A stretch of DNA of 48,301 nt from Candidatus Parepulonipiscium sp. PG-Nuni2H_MBin01. GTDB lineage: Bacteria; Bacillota; Clostridia; Lachnospirales; Cellulosilyticaceae. Positions 8,689 to 16,837 of this stretch are shown here, one piece after another; position 1 is the stretch's first letter, and the number at the start of each line of letters is the position of its first letter. Under the pieces are notes generated by a model. The model was not told the DNA's origin. It did not search any database and was given only the letters and a program-made list of their open reading frames with translations. The position numbers and the translations under genes are program-made. Location: positions 1 to 48,301 of the forward strand of contig MDJM01000001.1 in assembly GCA_001994995.1 (NCBI GenBank). The letters are read 5' to 3'.

Positions 8689-10278
8689 ATGACGTATTAC
8701 GAGTATGCAAAACAAAATTTTATTGATAACAAAGTAATGGCTTTTAGAGGAAAAAAGGGACTAATTGAGTTGTATAGCTCAGTAAAAGATGAAGATATAG
8801 AGACACTTACGCCTATTTTTCTTACAGATAAAGATGGAATGCGAATTTACCGTAGAACTGCTACTTTTATCTTGGTCGTGGCTACGCAGATGTTATTTGA
8901 TAAAGAATTGATAGTTAATCATCATATTAGCGGTGGATATTTTTGTGAATTTAAAGATACTAAAGTTGTTTCTAAAGAAGATATTAATCTTATAAAAGAA
9001 AAAATGCAACAATTGGTGGATGCAAAGTTACCTATAATTAAAGAGGTTATTTTAACCGATGATGCTATAGCTAGTTTTGAGGAGCAAAGATTATTAGGCA
9101 AAAGTGAGCTTTTTCATTACAGAAGAGCTTCAACCGTAAACACTTATGTATTAAAAGGAATAAGAGACTATTTTTATGGGTATATGCTACCTAATACCGA
9201 ACTCGTAAACGTTTTTGATTTAATGCCTGTAGAAGGCGGGTTTATATTACAATTTCCAGATACCGTTGACCCTTCTAAAGTGACTAATTGGGCTAATCAG
9301 CCTAAGTTAGCAGCGGTATTTAAGGAATCTAAGGAGTGGGCTAGAATATTAGGGGTTGACGTGGCGGCGGCGCTTAATAGATGTATTGTAGAAGGTACGA
9401 TTGCAGACTTAATTAGAACACAAGAGGCACTGCATGAGAAGAAGATAGCTGCTATAGCAGATGCCATTATATGTTGTGGTACTAAAAAAGTGGTGCTAAT
9501 CTCAGGGCCATCCTCATCTGGTAAAACTACATTTTCTAAAAGACTTTGTGTGCAGCTTAAAGTTAATGGGCTAAAACCTAAATTGATTTCTATGGATGAT
9601 TATTTCGTAGATAGAGAGCTTACTCCGCGTGATGAGTTTGGGGAGATTGATTTTGAGTCTGTAGATGCGATAGATATTGAGTTATTTAATAATACGCTAA
9701 GTGAATTAGTTGATGGTAAAATAGTTGAAATACCAAGTTATAATTTTAAAACTGGTAGTAGAGAGTATAAAGGGAATTTTTTACAATTAGATGAAGGTGA
9801 CATTTTGGTAATTGAGGGAATACATGGGCTAAATCCTAAAATTGGTAGTAGTATATCTATGGATCAAAAGTACAAAATTTATGTAAGTGCACTAACTCAG
9901 CTAAATATAGACTATCATAATAGGATTTCTACAACTGATAGCCGACTGCTGCGCCGAATGATTAGAGATAATACTTATAGAGGGATAACACCAGAGGAAA
10001 CTCTCTCAAGATGGGCATCGGTAAGACGTGGAGAGGAAAAAAACATATTTCCATATCAAGAAGAAGCAGATATGATGTTTAACACAGTACTTATTTATGA
10101 GCTTGCTGTATTGAAACAAAAGGCGGAAGCGTTATTATTTGGTATAGATAGAAGCTCTATATATTATGAAGAAGCAAAAAGGTTGCTTAAGTTTTTAGAA
10201 TATTTCTTAGGAACAGATACTACTCAAATTCCATATAACTCGATATTAAGAGAATTTATTGGTGGATTGAGAGTATAA
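8689..10278 (+). CDS. Uridine kinase-like nucleoside kinase with N-terminal synthetase-like domains
   Basis: The C-terminal half is a P-loop phosphoribulokinase/uridine kinase domain with Walker A GPSSSGKTTFSKRL near residue 270, the lid and acceptor region SMDDYFVDRELTPRDEFGE, and VIEGIHGLNP. The N-terminal about 220 residues resemble the TGS-like and second additional domain of threonyl-tRNA synthetase, including HHISGGYFCEF. This is the architecture of the large nucleoside kinases of Clostridia and Thermotoga, which phosphorylate pyrimidine nucleosides. The substrate here is inferred. I start at ATG 8689 with GGGGTGG just before it; the GTG at 8680 lies inside that ribosome binding site. 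The product has 530 residues. rnpB follows with its own promoter. Confidence 0.85.
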   Translation: MTYYEYAKQNFIDNKVMAFRGKKGLIELYSSVKDEDIETLTPIFLTDKDGMRIYRRTATFILVVATQMLFDKELIVNHHISGGYFCEFKDTKVVSKEDINLIKEKMQQLVDAKLPIIKEVILTDDAIASFEEQRLLGKSELFHYRRASTVNTYVLKGIRDYFYGYMLPNTELVNVFDLMPVEGGFILQFPDTVDPSKVTNWANQPKLAAVFKESKEWARILGVDVAAALNRCIVEGTIADLIRTQEALHEKKIAAIADAIICCGTKKVVLISGPSSSGKTTFSKRLCVQLKVNGLKPKLISMDDYFVDRELTPRDEFGEIDFESVDAIDIELFNNTLSELVDGKIVEIPSYNFKTGSREYKGNFLQLDEGDILVIEGIHGLNPKIGSSISMDQKYKIYVSALTQLNIDYHNRISTTDSRLLRRMIRDNTYRGITPEETLSRWASVRRGEEKNIFPYQEEADMMFNTVLIYELAVLKQKAEALLFGIDRSSIYYEEAKRLLKFLEYFLGTDTTQIPYNSILREFIGGLRV

Positions 10279-10314
10279 TTAAGGTGTGGTAAATTTTTAA
10301 AATGTTTATAGGCG

Positions 10315-10343
10315 TTGACACTATGCTAGATATATGATAAATT
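10315..10343 (+). promoter_or_regulatory. Sigma-A promoter of rnpB
   Basis: TTGACA at 10315-10320, exactly 17 bases, then TAAATT at 10338-10343. The predicted start about 7 bases downstream matches the predicted 5' end of the RNase P RNA. Confidence 0.75.
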
Positions 10344-10346
10344 GTA

Positions 10347-10700
10347 AAATGTAAGTAAGTCAGATAGTCGCAAGCACAGAATCGAAAGGTTGTGTTTGAG
10401 GAACGTCCGAGCTTCATAGAGCAGAGTGCTGGATAACACCCAGTGGAGGCGACTCTAAGGAAAGTGCAACAGAAATAAACCACCTACATTATGTAGGAAA
10501 GGATGGAAAGGCGAGGTAAGAGCTCACCGTCTTCTTGGTGACAAGAAGAGCAATGTAAACCCCACTTGAAGCAAGACCGTATAAAGACTTTTGTGGCTGC
10601 TCGTCACGTCTTAGGTAGGTCGCTAAAGTGTCTAGGTAACTAGGCACATAGATAGATGACTGTCAAATACAGAACTCGGCGTATAGATTTGGTTACATTT
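10347..10700 (+). ncRNA. rnpB: RNase P RNA, class A
   Basis: Catalytic RNA of RNase P, which trims tRNA 5' leaders. The conserved core is visible: GAGGAACGTCCGAGCTTC near 10398 (P4 5' side and CR-I), GTGCTGGATAACACCCAGT (P10-P12 region), AAAGTGCAACAGAAA near 10461, and the 3' core TACAGAACTCGGCGTATAGA near 10669. The GTGCAACAGAAA segment and lack of Bacillus-type elements mark it as class A, the form used by many Clostridia. The ends come from an 8-bp P1 helix, AAATGTAA at 10347-10354 pairing with TTACATTT at 10693-10700. About 354 nt is a normal length. The exact ends may be off by a few bases. Confidence 0.93.
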
Positions 10701-10703
10701 CTA

Positions 10704-10732
10704 TTGACGTAAATTATAATTTATATTATAAT
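10704..10732 (+). promoter_or_regulatory. Sigma-A promoter of rpsU
   Basis: TTGACG at 10704-10709, a 17-base spacer and a perfect TATAAT at 10727-10732. It starts 4 bases after the predicted 3' end of rnpB. Confidence 0.75.
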
Positions 10733-10808
10733 TAAATGTAGTGCTTTAAATTAATTCTCCGTACAATGCATAAAGCACCACACCGCAAACCGGAGGGAGT
10801 GAAAATTA

Positions 10809-10988
10809 ATGTCAGAAGTTACTGTTCGCGAAAATGAATCTTTAGATAGTGCACTTCGTCGTTTCAAAAGAAACTGTGCGAAGGCAGGTATTATGCAAGA
10901 AATTCGCAAAAGAGAACACTATGAGAAACCTAGTGTTAAGCGCAAAAAGAAATCAGAAGCAGCACGCAAAAAAAATAGACAATACTAA
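10809..10988 (+). CDS. rpsU: 30S ribosomal protein S21
   Basis: Small-subunit ribosomal protein near the platform where the mRNA 5' region is handled. It is 59 residues long: [20 protein letters not shown], then [18 protein letters not shown], and a lysine/arginine-rich tail, which is the standard S21 sequence. GGAGGGAG lies 7-8 bases before the ATG. It has its own promoter and terminator. In B. subtilis rpsU is followed by yqeY and the floA operon before yqfC; here yqfC follows directly after a 287-base gap. Identification is certain despite the small size. Confidence 0.95.
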   Translation: MSEVTVRENESLDSALRRFKRNCAKAGIMQEIRKREHYEKPSVKRKKKSEAARKKNRQY

Positions 10989-11027
10989 TTGGTCAACTAC
11001 CCCCACCTAAGTAGGGTGGAGGCTTAT

Positions 11028-11066
11028 AAAAGGGGATTCACATGCTTATGTGAATTCCTTTTTTAT
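11028..11066 (+). terminator. Terminator of rpsU
   Basis: The arms AAAAGGGGATTCACAT (from 11028) and ATGTGAATTCCTTTTTT (from 11048) pair around the loop GCTT, with the T run inside and after the 3' arm. A smaller GC-rich hairpin (CCCACC at 11002-11007 with GGGTGG at 11014-11019) lies between the stop codon and this terminator. Confidence 0.8.
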
Positions 11067-11101
11067 TTGCATTAGGACAAATTTAGACGAATAAATATAG
11101 T

Positions 11102-11130
11102 AAAAGGGTATACAATGGTATGCCCTTTTT
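11102..11130 (+). terminator. Second terminator-like hairpin upstream of yqfC
   Basis: AAAAGGGTATAC (11102-11113) pairs with GTATGCCCTTTT (11118-11129, one wobble) around AATG and ends in a T run. It could back up the rpsU terminator, isolating yqfC from upstream transcription. Confidence 0.65.
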
Positions 11131-11225
11131 AAATGAGAGGGGAAAACATGGTGCATTTTATATATTAAAGTATGCTTGTCTTTTTTATTTATAAGTGGAT
11201 ATGAAATTTGCTATATTTAAATGGG

Positions 11226-11254
11226 GTATACATGTCCTTTTTATAGCATAAGAT
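11226..11254 (+). promoter_or_regulatory. Possible sigma-E (sporulation) promoter of yqfC-yqfD
   Basis: CATAAGAT at 11247-11254 resembles the sigma-E -10 consensus CATACANT, with GTATACA at 11226-11232 in the -35 position 14 bases upstream. The match is partial. The call leans on knowledge that yqfC and yqfD are sigma-E controlled in B. subtilis. I see no good sigma-A promoter in this gap. Confidence 0.35.
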
Positions 11255-11275
11255 GTAGAGAGGAAGGGGTCAGAC

Positions 11276-11566
11276 ATGAGGCAAAAAAAGCTTGGTAGTA
11301 GACTGTCTATGGTTAAGCAATTTATAAATTCAATTGAGGGCGTTGAGGAGGCAGTTGAAAACATACCATTAGTTACGATTTTGGGCACACGTAGCGTTAG
11401 TGTGGAAAATTTTTTAAATATAGTGGAGTATGGCCAAGAAACAATAAGGCTTAAAACTAAGCTTGGACAAATAGTTATTGAAGGAAAAGGTTTATTTGCA
11501 AAAAGCATGAACCAAGAAGAAATTGTTATTAAAGGCAAAATAGAAAATCTAAGTTTTATAAAATAA
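11276..11566 (+). CDS. yqfC: Sporulation protein YqfC (YabP/YqfC family)
   Basis: Small protein made in the mother cell during sporulation; its molecular role is not well defined. The 96 residues show the family pattern: IPLVTILGTRSVSVENFLNIVEYG, then IRLKTKLGQIVIEGKGL and the closing EEIVIKGKIENLSFI. There is no signal peptide or membrane segment. AGGAAGGGG lies upstream of the ATG. It is 17 bases ahead of yqfD, and the yqfC-yqfD-phoH order is conserved in spore formers. Its presence supports an endospore-forming host. Confidence 0.88.
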   Translation: MRQKKLGSRLSMVKQFINSIEGVEEAVENIPLVTILGTRSVSVENFLNIVEYGQETIRLKTKLGQIVIEGKGLFAKSMNQEEIVIKGKIENLSFIK

Positions 11567-11583
11567 TACTAGGAGGAGATACT

Positions 11584-12819
11584 TTGTTTGTATATTTATG
11601 GAATTATTTAAGAGGTTATGTTATAGTAGAGATAAGTGGACTTAAGATAGAAAAATTTCTAAATGGGGCACTCAAAGAGGGTAATAATTTTTGGGACGTA
11701 AGACAAGATGGTGAAAAAGTCACATTAAAAACAACAAGAGACGGCTTTAAAAATTTAAAACCTATGGCAAATAGGTCAAAGTGTCAAGTAAGAATAATAG
11801 ATAAGGTTGGATTACCATTTCTGGCATTTAGATATAGAAAGAGGAAAATGTTACTAGCAGGGGCTGGTATCTTTATTGGGCTAGTTTGGTTCCTAACATC
11901 TTTTGTGTGGTTAGTAGAGGTTGATGGGAATAATTTACTTGAGGAAACAGATATAATAGCAACATTAAAAGATGGGGGCTATACTACTGGGAAAATGAAG
12001 TGGGATATGAACCTTAGAGAAGCAGAGCAATATTTAATAAATGAACATCCAGAGATTTTATGGGCCGGAATTAGTTATCAGGGAACTAAGCTTAATGTGC
12101 AAATTACAGAAGCTGTGCCAAGACCTGTAATACATAATGAAACGGACGCAACGGACATTGTTGCAAATCGTGATGGAATTATTACATATATTGCTACTAG
12201 CAAAGGTTTGCCACTTGTAAGAAAAGGTGATACTGTTAAAAAAGGTGATGTATTAGTTGCAGGAGCAGTCCCTTTGGATAGTGATATAGTAACCAGCGTA
12301 GCCTATGTAAATGCTGAGGCGGAAATATTAGCACAAACTTTATATGTGTTAGAAGCATCTGCGCCTCTTGATATAGCGGTTAAAAACTATATCGATAGTG
12401 AAATTAAGACAACCCATAGTATTAAAATATTTGACAAGCAGTTTAATGTGTTAAAAGCGAGCGCTCCAGCCGGAGAATATGATACATTAGTAACTATTGA
12501 CCAGTTTAAGCTTACTCAGTCATATCCATTACCGTTTTACTATATAAAAACTGAACAAGTACCATATACTGCTGAAAATATTACTCAAGAGCAATCTGTT
12601 GTAGAAGACAAGCTAGAGGGTGCATTAAATGATGCTCTTTTAGAAAAAATAGGTGCTAGTGGTAATATAGTTAGAAAGGAAATTGTATATAATGTAATAG
12701 ATGGTACTGTTGTGGGAATTTTACATGCGGTTGTAGAGGAGGATATAAGTGAGGAAGTACTTTTAGCGCCACCACAGCAAAACGAACTAGAAGGAGTTGA
12801 AGTAGATGGCAGCAATTGA
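11584..12819 (+). CDS. yqfD: Sporulation protein YqfD, membrane-anchored
   Basis: Sporulation protein of the YqfD family, thought to act at the forespore/mother-cell membranes; its mechanism is unknown. The first about 90 residues form a cytoplasmic basic domain (GYVIVEISGLKIEKFLN, RSKCQVRIIDKVGLPF). One hydrophobic helix follows at about 94-113 (LLAGAGIFIGLVWFLTSFVW), then a POTRA-like region (VEVDGNNLLEETDIIATLK) and an extracytoplasmic domain. The start is a TTG at 11584, supported by AGGAGGAG at 11571-11578. The length, 411 residues, is normal. Its last 14 bases overlap phoH, which suggests translational coupling. Confidence 0.9.
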   Translation: MFVYLWNYLRGYVIVEISGLKIEKFLNGALKEGNNFWDVRQDGEKVTLKTTRDGFKNLKPMANRSKCQVRIIDKVGLPFLAFRYRKRKMLLAGAGIFIGLVWFLTSFVWLVEVDGNNLLEETDIIATLKDGGYTTGKMKWDMNLREAEQYLINEHPEILWAGISYQGTKLNVQITEAVPRPVIHNETDATDIVANRDGIITYIATSKGLPLVRKGDTVKKGDVLVAGAVPLDSDIVTSVAYVNAEAEILAQTLYVLEASAPLDIAVKNYIDSEIKTTHSIKIFDKQFNVLKASAPAGEYDTLVTIDQFKLTQSYPLPFYYIKTEQVPYTAENITQEQSVVEDKLEGALNDALLEKIGASGNIVRKEIVYNVIDGTVVGILHAVVEEDISEEVLLAPPQQNELEGVEVDGSN

Positions 12820-13771
12820 GAAGAAAATTCATATTCCTACTGAATACATGGCGGTTATATTTGGTAGTTTTGATGCTCACATAAGAAAGATAGAAAAAGC
12901 GTTAGATGTAACATTTGTAGTTAGAGGAGAGAGTGTTAAGTTACTAGGAGAGGCTTATAATGTTAAGCTTTCTAATATGGTAATTAAGGAGCTTGTGAAT
13001 TTCGCAAGTAAGGGAGATGCTATTGACGAACAATTAGTTGATTATACATTGAGTGCTATTACTAAAGATAGACAAGATGACTTAAAGCAGGTTAATTCAA
13101 ATGTAGTTACACTCACTTATCAAGGCAAACCTATTAAGGCAAAAACTAGTGGTCAACAAGAATATGTAGATTTGATTCGTAAAAATATGGTGGTGTTTGG
13201 AATGGGGCCAGCAGGTACAGGGAAAACGTATCTAGCTATGGCAATGGCTATAGACGCATTTAAAAAGGGAGAAGTCAATAAGATTATTTTAACAAGGCCA
13301 GCAATTGAGGCTGGAGAAAAGCTTGGTTTTTTACCAGGAGACTTACAGAGTAAAGTTGACCCTTATTTACGCCCGTTATACGATGCATTGTTTGAGATAA
13401 TGGGGCCAGATAACTTTGATAAAAATATGGAAAAAGGACTTATTGAAGTTGCGCCATTAGCTTATATGAGAGGACGTACTTTAAATAATGCGTTTGTAGT
13501 ATTAGATGAGGCACAAAACACTACACCTCAGCAGATGAAAATGTTCCTTACTAGGCTAGGGTTTAACTCAAAAGCTGTAATTACAGGGGATATGACGCAG
13601 ATTGACCTTCCTAGCGATAAAAAAAGTGGTCTTTCTGAGGCTTATAAGGTGCTTACAAATGTTGAAGGTATTGGAATGTGCCCTTTAAATCGAAATGATG
13701 TTGTTAGACATCCACTTGTACAGAAAATTGTGGATGCATATGAACTATATGAAACGAAAACGAAATCTTAA
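12806..13771 (+). CDS. phoH: PhoH-like ATPase (PhoL/YbeZ type)
   Basis: P-loop ATPase usually linked to RNA metabolism and ribosome maturation, commonly next to ybeY. The N-terminal about 100 residues resemble the PhoH accessory domain. Walker A is GPAGTGKTYLAMAMAI near residue 135, followed by KIILTRPAIEAGEKLGFLPG and Walker B FVVLDEAQNTTPQQMKMFL, then the sensor segment AVITGDMTQIDLP. The 321-residue length is standard. The ATG at 12806 lies inside the end of yqfD (14-base overlap), with GAAGGAG at 12790-12796. Its exact substrate is not established for the family. Confidence 0.93.
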   Translation: MAAIEKKIHIPTEYMAVIFGSFDAHIRKIEKALDVTFVVRGESVKLLGEAYNVKLSNMVIKELVNFASKGDAIDEQLVDYTLSAITKDRQDDLKQVNSNVVTLTYQGKPIKAKTSGQQEYVDLIRKNMVVFGMGPAGTGKTYLAMAMAIDAFKKGEVNKIILTRPAIEAGEKLGFLPGDLQSKVDPYLRPLYDALFEIMGPDNFDKNMEKGLIEVAPLAYMRGRTLNNAFVVLDEAQNTTPQQMKMFLTRLGFNSKAVITGDMTQIDLPSDKKSGLSEAYKVLTNVEGIGMCPLNRNDVVRHPLVQKIVDAYELYETKTKS

Positions 13772-13792
13772 GGCGTAAGCGAGGGGGTACAA

Positions 13793-15874
13793 ATGAGAAA
13801 CGAAAAAACAATTACAATAATGTTAGTAATATTATCCCTATTGGGCACACTATTTATGATAGCTACTGGTAATCTATTTACTAAAAAGTTAGCATTGGAT
13901 GTAGATGATATTGCTCCTATAGACTTCTATGCACCGTATGATATAGAAAATACTATTGCCACTGATAATAAAAAATCTCTTGCATCAAGTGCTGTAGAGC
14001 CTATTTTTGCACTTGATGAGACTATTTTAGAATCGATTATTGCTAGGACACAAAGTTTATTTGAATACGTAGATGCAGTAATTAAAATTCGAGATAGCAG
14101 TGAATTTGCTATATCAGTTGATTTATCTAGACAGTTTAGTATTCCAACTGAATCTAGCACTATAAACTATTCTCAAATATTGCACTCAAAATCTGATATA
14201 CCGCTTATGAGTAGCCAATATGACCTGCTGTTGCAAGCTTCTCAAGATTTGTTAAATGATTTAGAAGAACGGGTTATAGTACTGCTGAAGGAAATTTATA
14301 GTGTTGGTATAAATGAAGCTGATATAAGAGCTTTAGATATTGGGCAGATGATATTAGAAATAGGTGTCTCGCCAATGTATCAGCTAGTACTAGAAGACAT
14401 AATAGAGTTACAGCTAGTAACCAACCTTCGGCTAGATGAGGAAGCTACTGAGGAATTAAGGAGAATTGCAAGTGATGCAGTTGAACCGGTTATGGTAGTG
14501 CAAGGCGAGAAGATAATTGGTAGAGGAAGCCGGATTACTGAAGAGGCTTACTTATTACTAGAAAAGAGTGGTGAAGTTGGTAATAGTGAAGTAGATAACA
14601 TAATTCAATATGTGGGTGGTGCGCTGTTTATCTTAGTTATGTATTGCTTTATATTGCATTATGTAAATTTGCACAAAGTTATTGGTAAGTTAACATTCGG
14701 TGGAAAAAATTTATTATTTATGTTGTATATTTTAACGCTAATTATGGCAAGACTTATGATAAATCAAAATTATGAAATTATACCACTACATGTTGGCTCT
14801 ATGATTATAGCTATGTTGCTAGGTAAGCAAGTTGCTGTACTGTTTCATGTAATTACAACAATTGTAACAACGCTAATATTTAATTCGGATATGTCATTTA
14901 TTATATATCATTTGGTAGTTGGAACTATGGGCATATTTGTTATAGTGCATATGAAAGAGCGAAAAGATATGTTAAAGATTGCTATTATTTTAGGAGCGCT
15001 TCAGTGTGTTATAGCCGCGTCAATTGCTCTGTTAGTAGGAGCACAAAGTTCAACTAACGATATAGTAACAGGAGCTATGCAGTCATTTGGAATAGGGATG
15101 TTTGCAGTAATATTTGTTGGTGGTAGTTTGCCTATGTGGGAATCGGCTTTTAATTTTGTAACAGCATTTCAATTACTAGAGCTTACGAACCCTAATCAAC
15201 CTTTACTTAGAAGGTTATTATTAGAAGCTACAGGGACTTATCATCATAGTTTACTAGTTGCTAATTTAGCAGAAACTGCTGCAAATGATATAGGTGCAAA
15301 TCCTCTGCTGGCAAGAGTGGGAGGTTATTATCATGATATAGGAAAGCTGACTTGTGGAAACTACTTTAAGGAAAACCAAACTGTGGAAAATCCTCATGAT
15401 TATTTAGACCCGCGCTCTAGTGCTGGCATCATAATTTCTCATGTTACTGCTGGAATGGAGCTAGCCACTCAGTATAATTTACCAAAGTGTGTGTGTGATA
15501 TGATTATCCAGCATCATGGTCAGGGAGTAATGCAGTATTTTTATATTAAAGCCCAAAACGCAGGTGAAGAGAATATTAGGAAAGAAGACTTTACCTACCC
15601 CGGTCCAAAGCCTCAGACTAAAGAAGCTGCACTTATTATGCTTGCTGATGTTGTTGAAGCTACTACTAGGTCAATGCAACATAAGTTTGGCCCTGATTTT
15701 ACCTTAGAGGACTTAGTTAGAAAGATGGTTAGACAAAAGTTAGATGAAGGAGAGCTTGATGAATGCCCTTTATACATTTCAGATATTGAAACTGTAATTC
15801 AAAGCTTTACTAGAACACTTAAAGGTATGTATCATGAAAGAATTGAATATCCAGAAAGAAAAGAAAATTCGTAG
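13793..15874 (+). CDS. pgpH: 7TM-HD cyclic-di-AMP phosphodiesterase PgpH
   Basis: Membrane hydrolase that degrades the second messenger c-di-AMP. One N-terminal hydrophobic helix (residues 7-26) precedes a large extracellular 7TMR-HDED domain (about 35-265). Seven membrane helices follow at about 275-460, and then the cytoplasmic HD domain, marked by TGTYHHSLLVANLA, GGYYHDIGKL, IISHVTAGMELA and IIQHHGQG. These give the H...HD...H...H...D metal-ligand order; the final aspartate is in MLADVVEATTRS. At 693 residues it matches B. subtilis YqfF. It lies 21 bases after phoH with GAGGGGG before its ATG. It may be the main c-di-AMP phosphodiesterase here, as gdpP is missing at its usual site near rplI. 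Confidence 0.93.
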   Translation: MRNEKTITIMLVILSLLGTLFMIATGNLFTKKLALDVDDIAPIDFYAPYDIENTIATDNKKSLASSAVEPIFALDETILESIIARTQSLFEYVDAVIKIRDSSEFAISVDLSRQFSIPTESSTINYSQILHSKSDIPLMSSQYDLLLQASQDLLNDLEERVIVLLKEIYSVGINEADIRALDIGQMILEIGVSPMYQLVLEDIIELQLVTNLRLDEEATEELRRIASDAVEPVMVVQGEKIIGRGSRITEEAYLLLEKSGEVGNSEVDNIIQYVGGALFILVMYCFILHYVNLHKVIGKLTFGGKNLLFMLYILTLIMARLMINQNYEIIPLHVGSMIIAMLLGKQVAVLFHVITTIVTTLIFNSDMSFIIYHLVVGTMGIFVIVHMKERKDMLKIAIILGALQCVIAASIALLVGAQSSTNDIVTGAMQSFGIGMFAVIFVGGSLPMWESAFNFVTAFQLLELTNPNQPLLRRLLLEATGTYHHSLLVANLAETAANDIGANPLLARVGGYYHDIGKLTCGNYFKENQTVENPHDYLDPRSSAGIIISHVTAGMELATQYNLPKCVCDMIIQHHGQGVMQYFYIKAQNAGEENIRKEDFTYPGPKPQTKEAALIMLADVVEATTRSMQHKFGPDFTLEDLVRKMVRQKLDEGELDECPLYISDIETVIQSFTRTLKGMYHERIEYPERKENS

Positions 15875-15895
15875 TCCAGAGTATTCTCTGGACTA
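15872..15895 (+). other. Perfect hairpin without a T tract, overlapping the pgpH stop
   Basis: TAGTCCAGAG (15872-15881) pairs perfectly with CTCTGGACTA (15886-15895) around TATT. The pgpH stop codon forms the first bases. AAATATAAAAAGG follows instead of a T run, so it is not a classical terminator; it may protect an mRNA end or slow read-through into ybeY. Confidence 0.6.
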
Positions 15896-15926
15896 AATAT
15901 AAAAAGGTTTGTGAAAGGAATATATT

Positions 15927-16397
15927 ATGTTGATTGAGATTAATGATGAATTAGATTTTTTAACTCGCCACCCAAATATGAAACACGATATTGAGATGGT
16001 AATTGAAGAATGCTTAAGAACAGAAGATATACCTTGTACTGTTGAAGTAAGTTTAAGTTTTGTGGACAAGAACCGTATTCAAGAGCTTAATAAGGAGCAT
16101 AGAAATATAGATAGGCCTACAGATGTATTATCATTCCCGTTGTTAGAAGATGGTGAGTTAGATACTGAATTAGATACTGAGTTTGACCCAGTTTTAATTG
16201 GAGATATAGTAGTTTGTGAACAAATAGCTATTGAGCAAGCACAAGAGTATGGCCATTCTATAGAGCGTGAAGTTTGTTTTTTAGTTGCACATAGTATGTT
16301 TCATTTGTTAGGTTATGACCATATGGATGAGGGTGATGAAACTGTTATGCGCACTAAGCAAAACTTAGTATTAGATACGTTAGGTATATCTAGATAG
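15927..16397 (+). CDS. ybeY: Endoribonuclease YbeY (rRNA maturation factor)
   Basis: Zinc-dependent single-strand RNase needed for 16S rRNA 3'-end processing and 70S quality control. The HxxxHxxxxxH zinc motif is complete with H122, H126 and H132 in HSMFHLLGYDH, and RPTDVLSFPL upstream is also diagnostic. The 156-residue length fits. An acidic repeat (ELDTELDTEFD, residues 77-87) extends a surface loop. AAAGGAA precedes the ATG. In most Firmicutes ybeY is followed by dgkA and then cdd; here cdd follows after 10 bases and dgkA is absent. Confidence 0.93.
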   Translation: MLIEINDELDFLTRHPNMKHDIEMVIEECLRTEDIPCTVEVSLSFVDKNRIQELNKEHRNIDRPTDVLSFPLLEDGELDTELDTEFDPVLIGDIVVCEQIAIEQAQEYGHSIEREVCFLVAHSMFHLLGYDHMDEGDETVMRTKQNLVLDTLGISR

Positions 16398-16407
16398 AGG
16401 TGTCGAG

Positions 16408-16812
16408 ATGGAAAGAGAGCTAATAGATAAAGCAAAAGAAGCAATGAAAAATGCACATGCTCCGTATTCAGGATTTCAAGTAGGTTCTTGCGTTTTGATG
16501 AAAAGTGGTAAAACGTATACAGGATGTAACATTGAAAACGCTTCTTATGGTGCTACTAATTGTGCGGAGAGAACTGCAATTTTTAAGGCGGTTTCAGAAG
16601 GTGAAGGGGAGATTGAAGCTATAGCTATAGTAAGCTCGGGCAATATGGTAACCTATCCTTGTGGTATTTGTAGACAAGTTATTAGTGAATTTATGAAGGA
16701 AGGTAAGTTTATATTTGAAAATGAAAAAGGTGAAATTATAACGCATACTTATAAAGAAATTTTCCCTTATTCATTTACTAAAGAAGACTTAGATAAGGCT
16801 GAAGAAAACTGA
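16408..16812 (+). CDS. cdd: Cytidine deaminase
   Basis: Deaminates cytidine and deoxycytidine to uridine forms in pyrimidine salvage. The catalytic CAE motif is at residues 52-54 (NCAERTAIF), with zinc cysteines at C85 and C88 in YPCGICRQV. Substrate-binding residues lie in the FQVGS and GCNIENASYG segments. The 134-residue tetrameric form is the common Gram-positive type. GAGGTG precedes the ATG. It sits between ybeY and era as in B. subtilis, but directly after ybeY. Confidence 0.95.
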   Translation: MERELIDKAKEAMKNAHAPYSGFQVGSCVLMKSGKTYTGCNIENASYGATNCAERTAIFKAVSEGEGEIEAIAIVSSGNMVTYPCGICRQVISEFMKEGKFIFENEKGEIITHTYKEIFPYSFTKEDLDKAEEN

Positions 16813-16837
16813 ACAATTAAAGGGAAGAGGAACGATA

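Noticed and set aside
11131..11167. 11-codon ORF (starts ATGAGAGGGG) before yqfC as a leader peptide
   Set aside because: It follows the T tract directly, has no ribosome binding site for its first ATG and no attenuator structure after it.
11185..11538. 117-codon minus-strand frame opposite yqfC
   Set aside because: Antisense to a conserved gene, no ribosome binding site and low-complexity composition.
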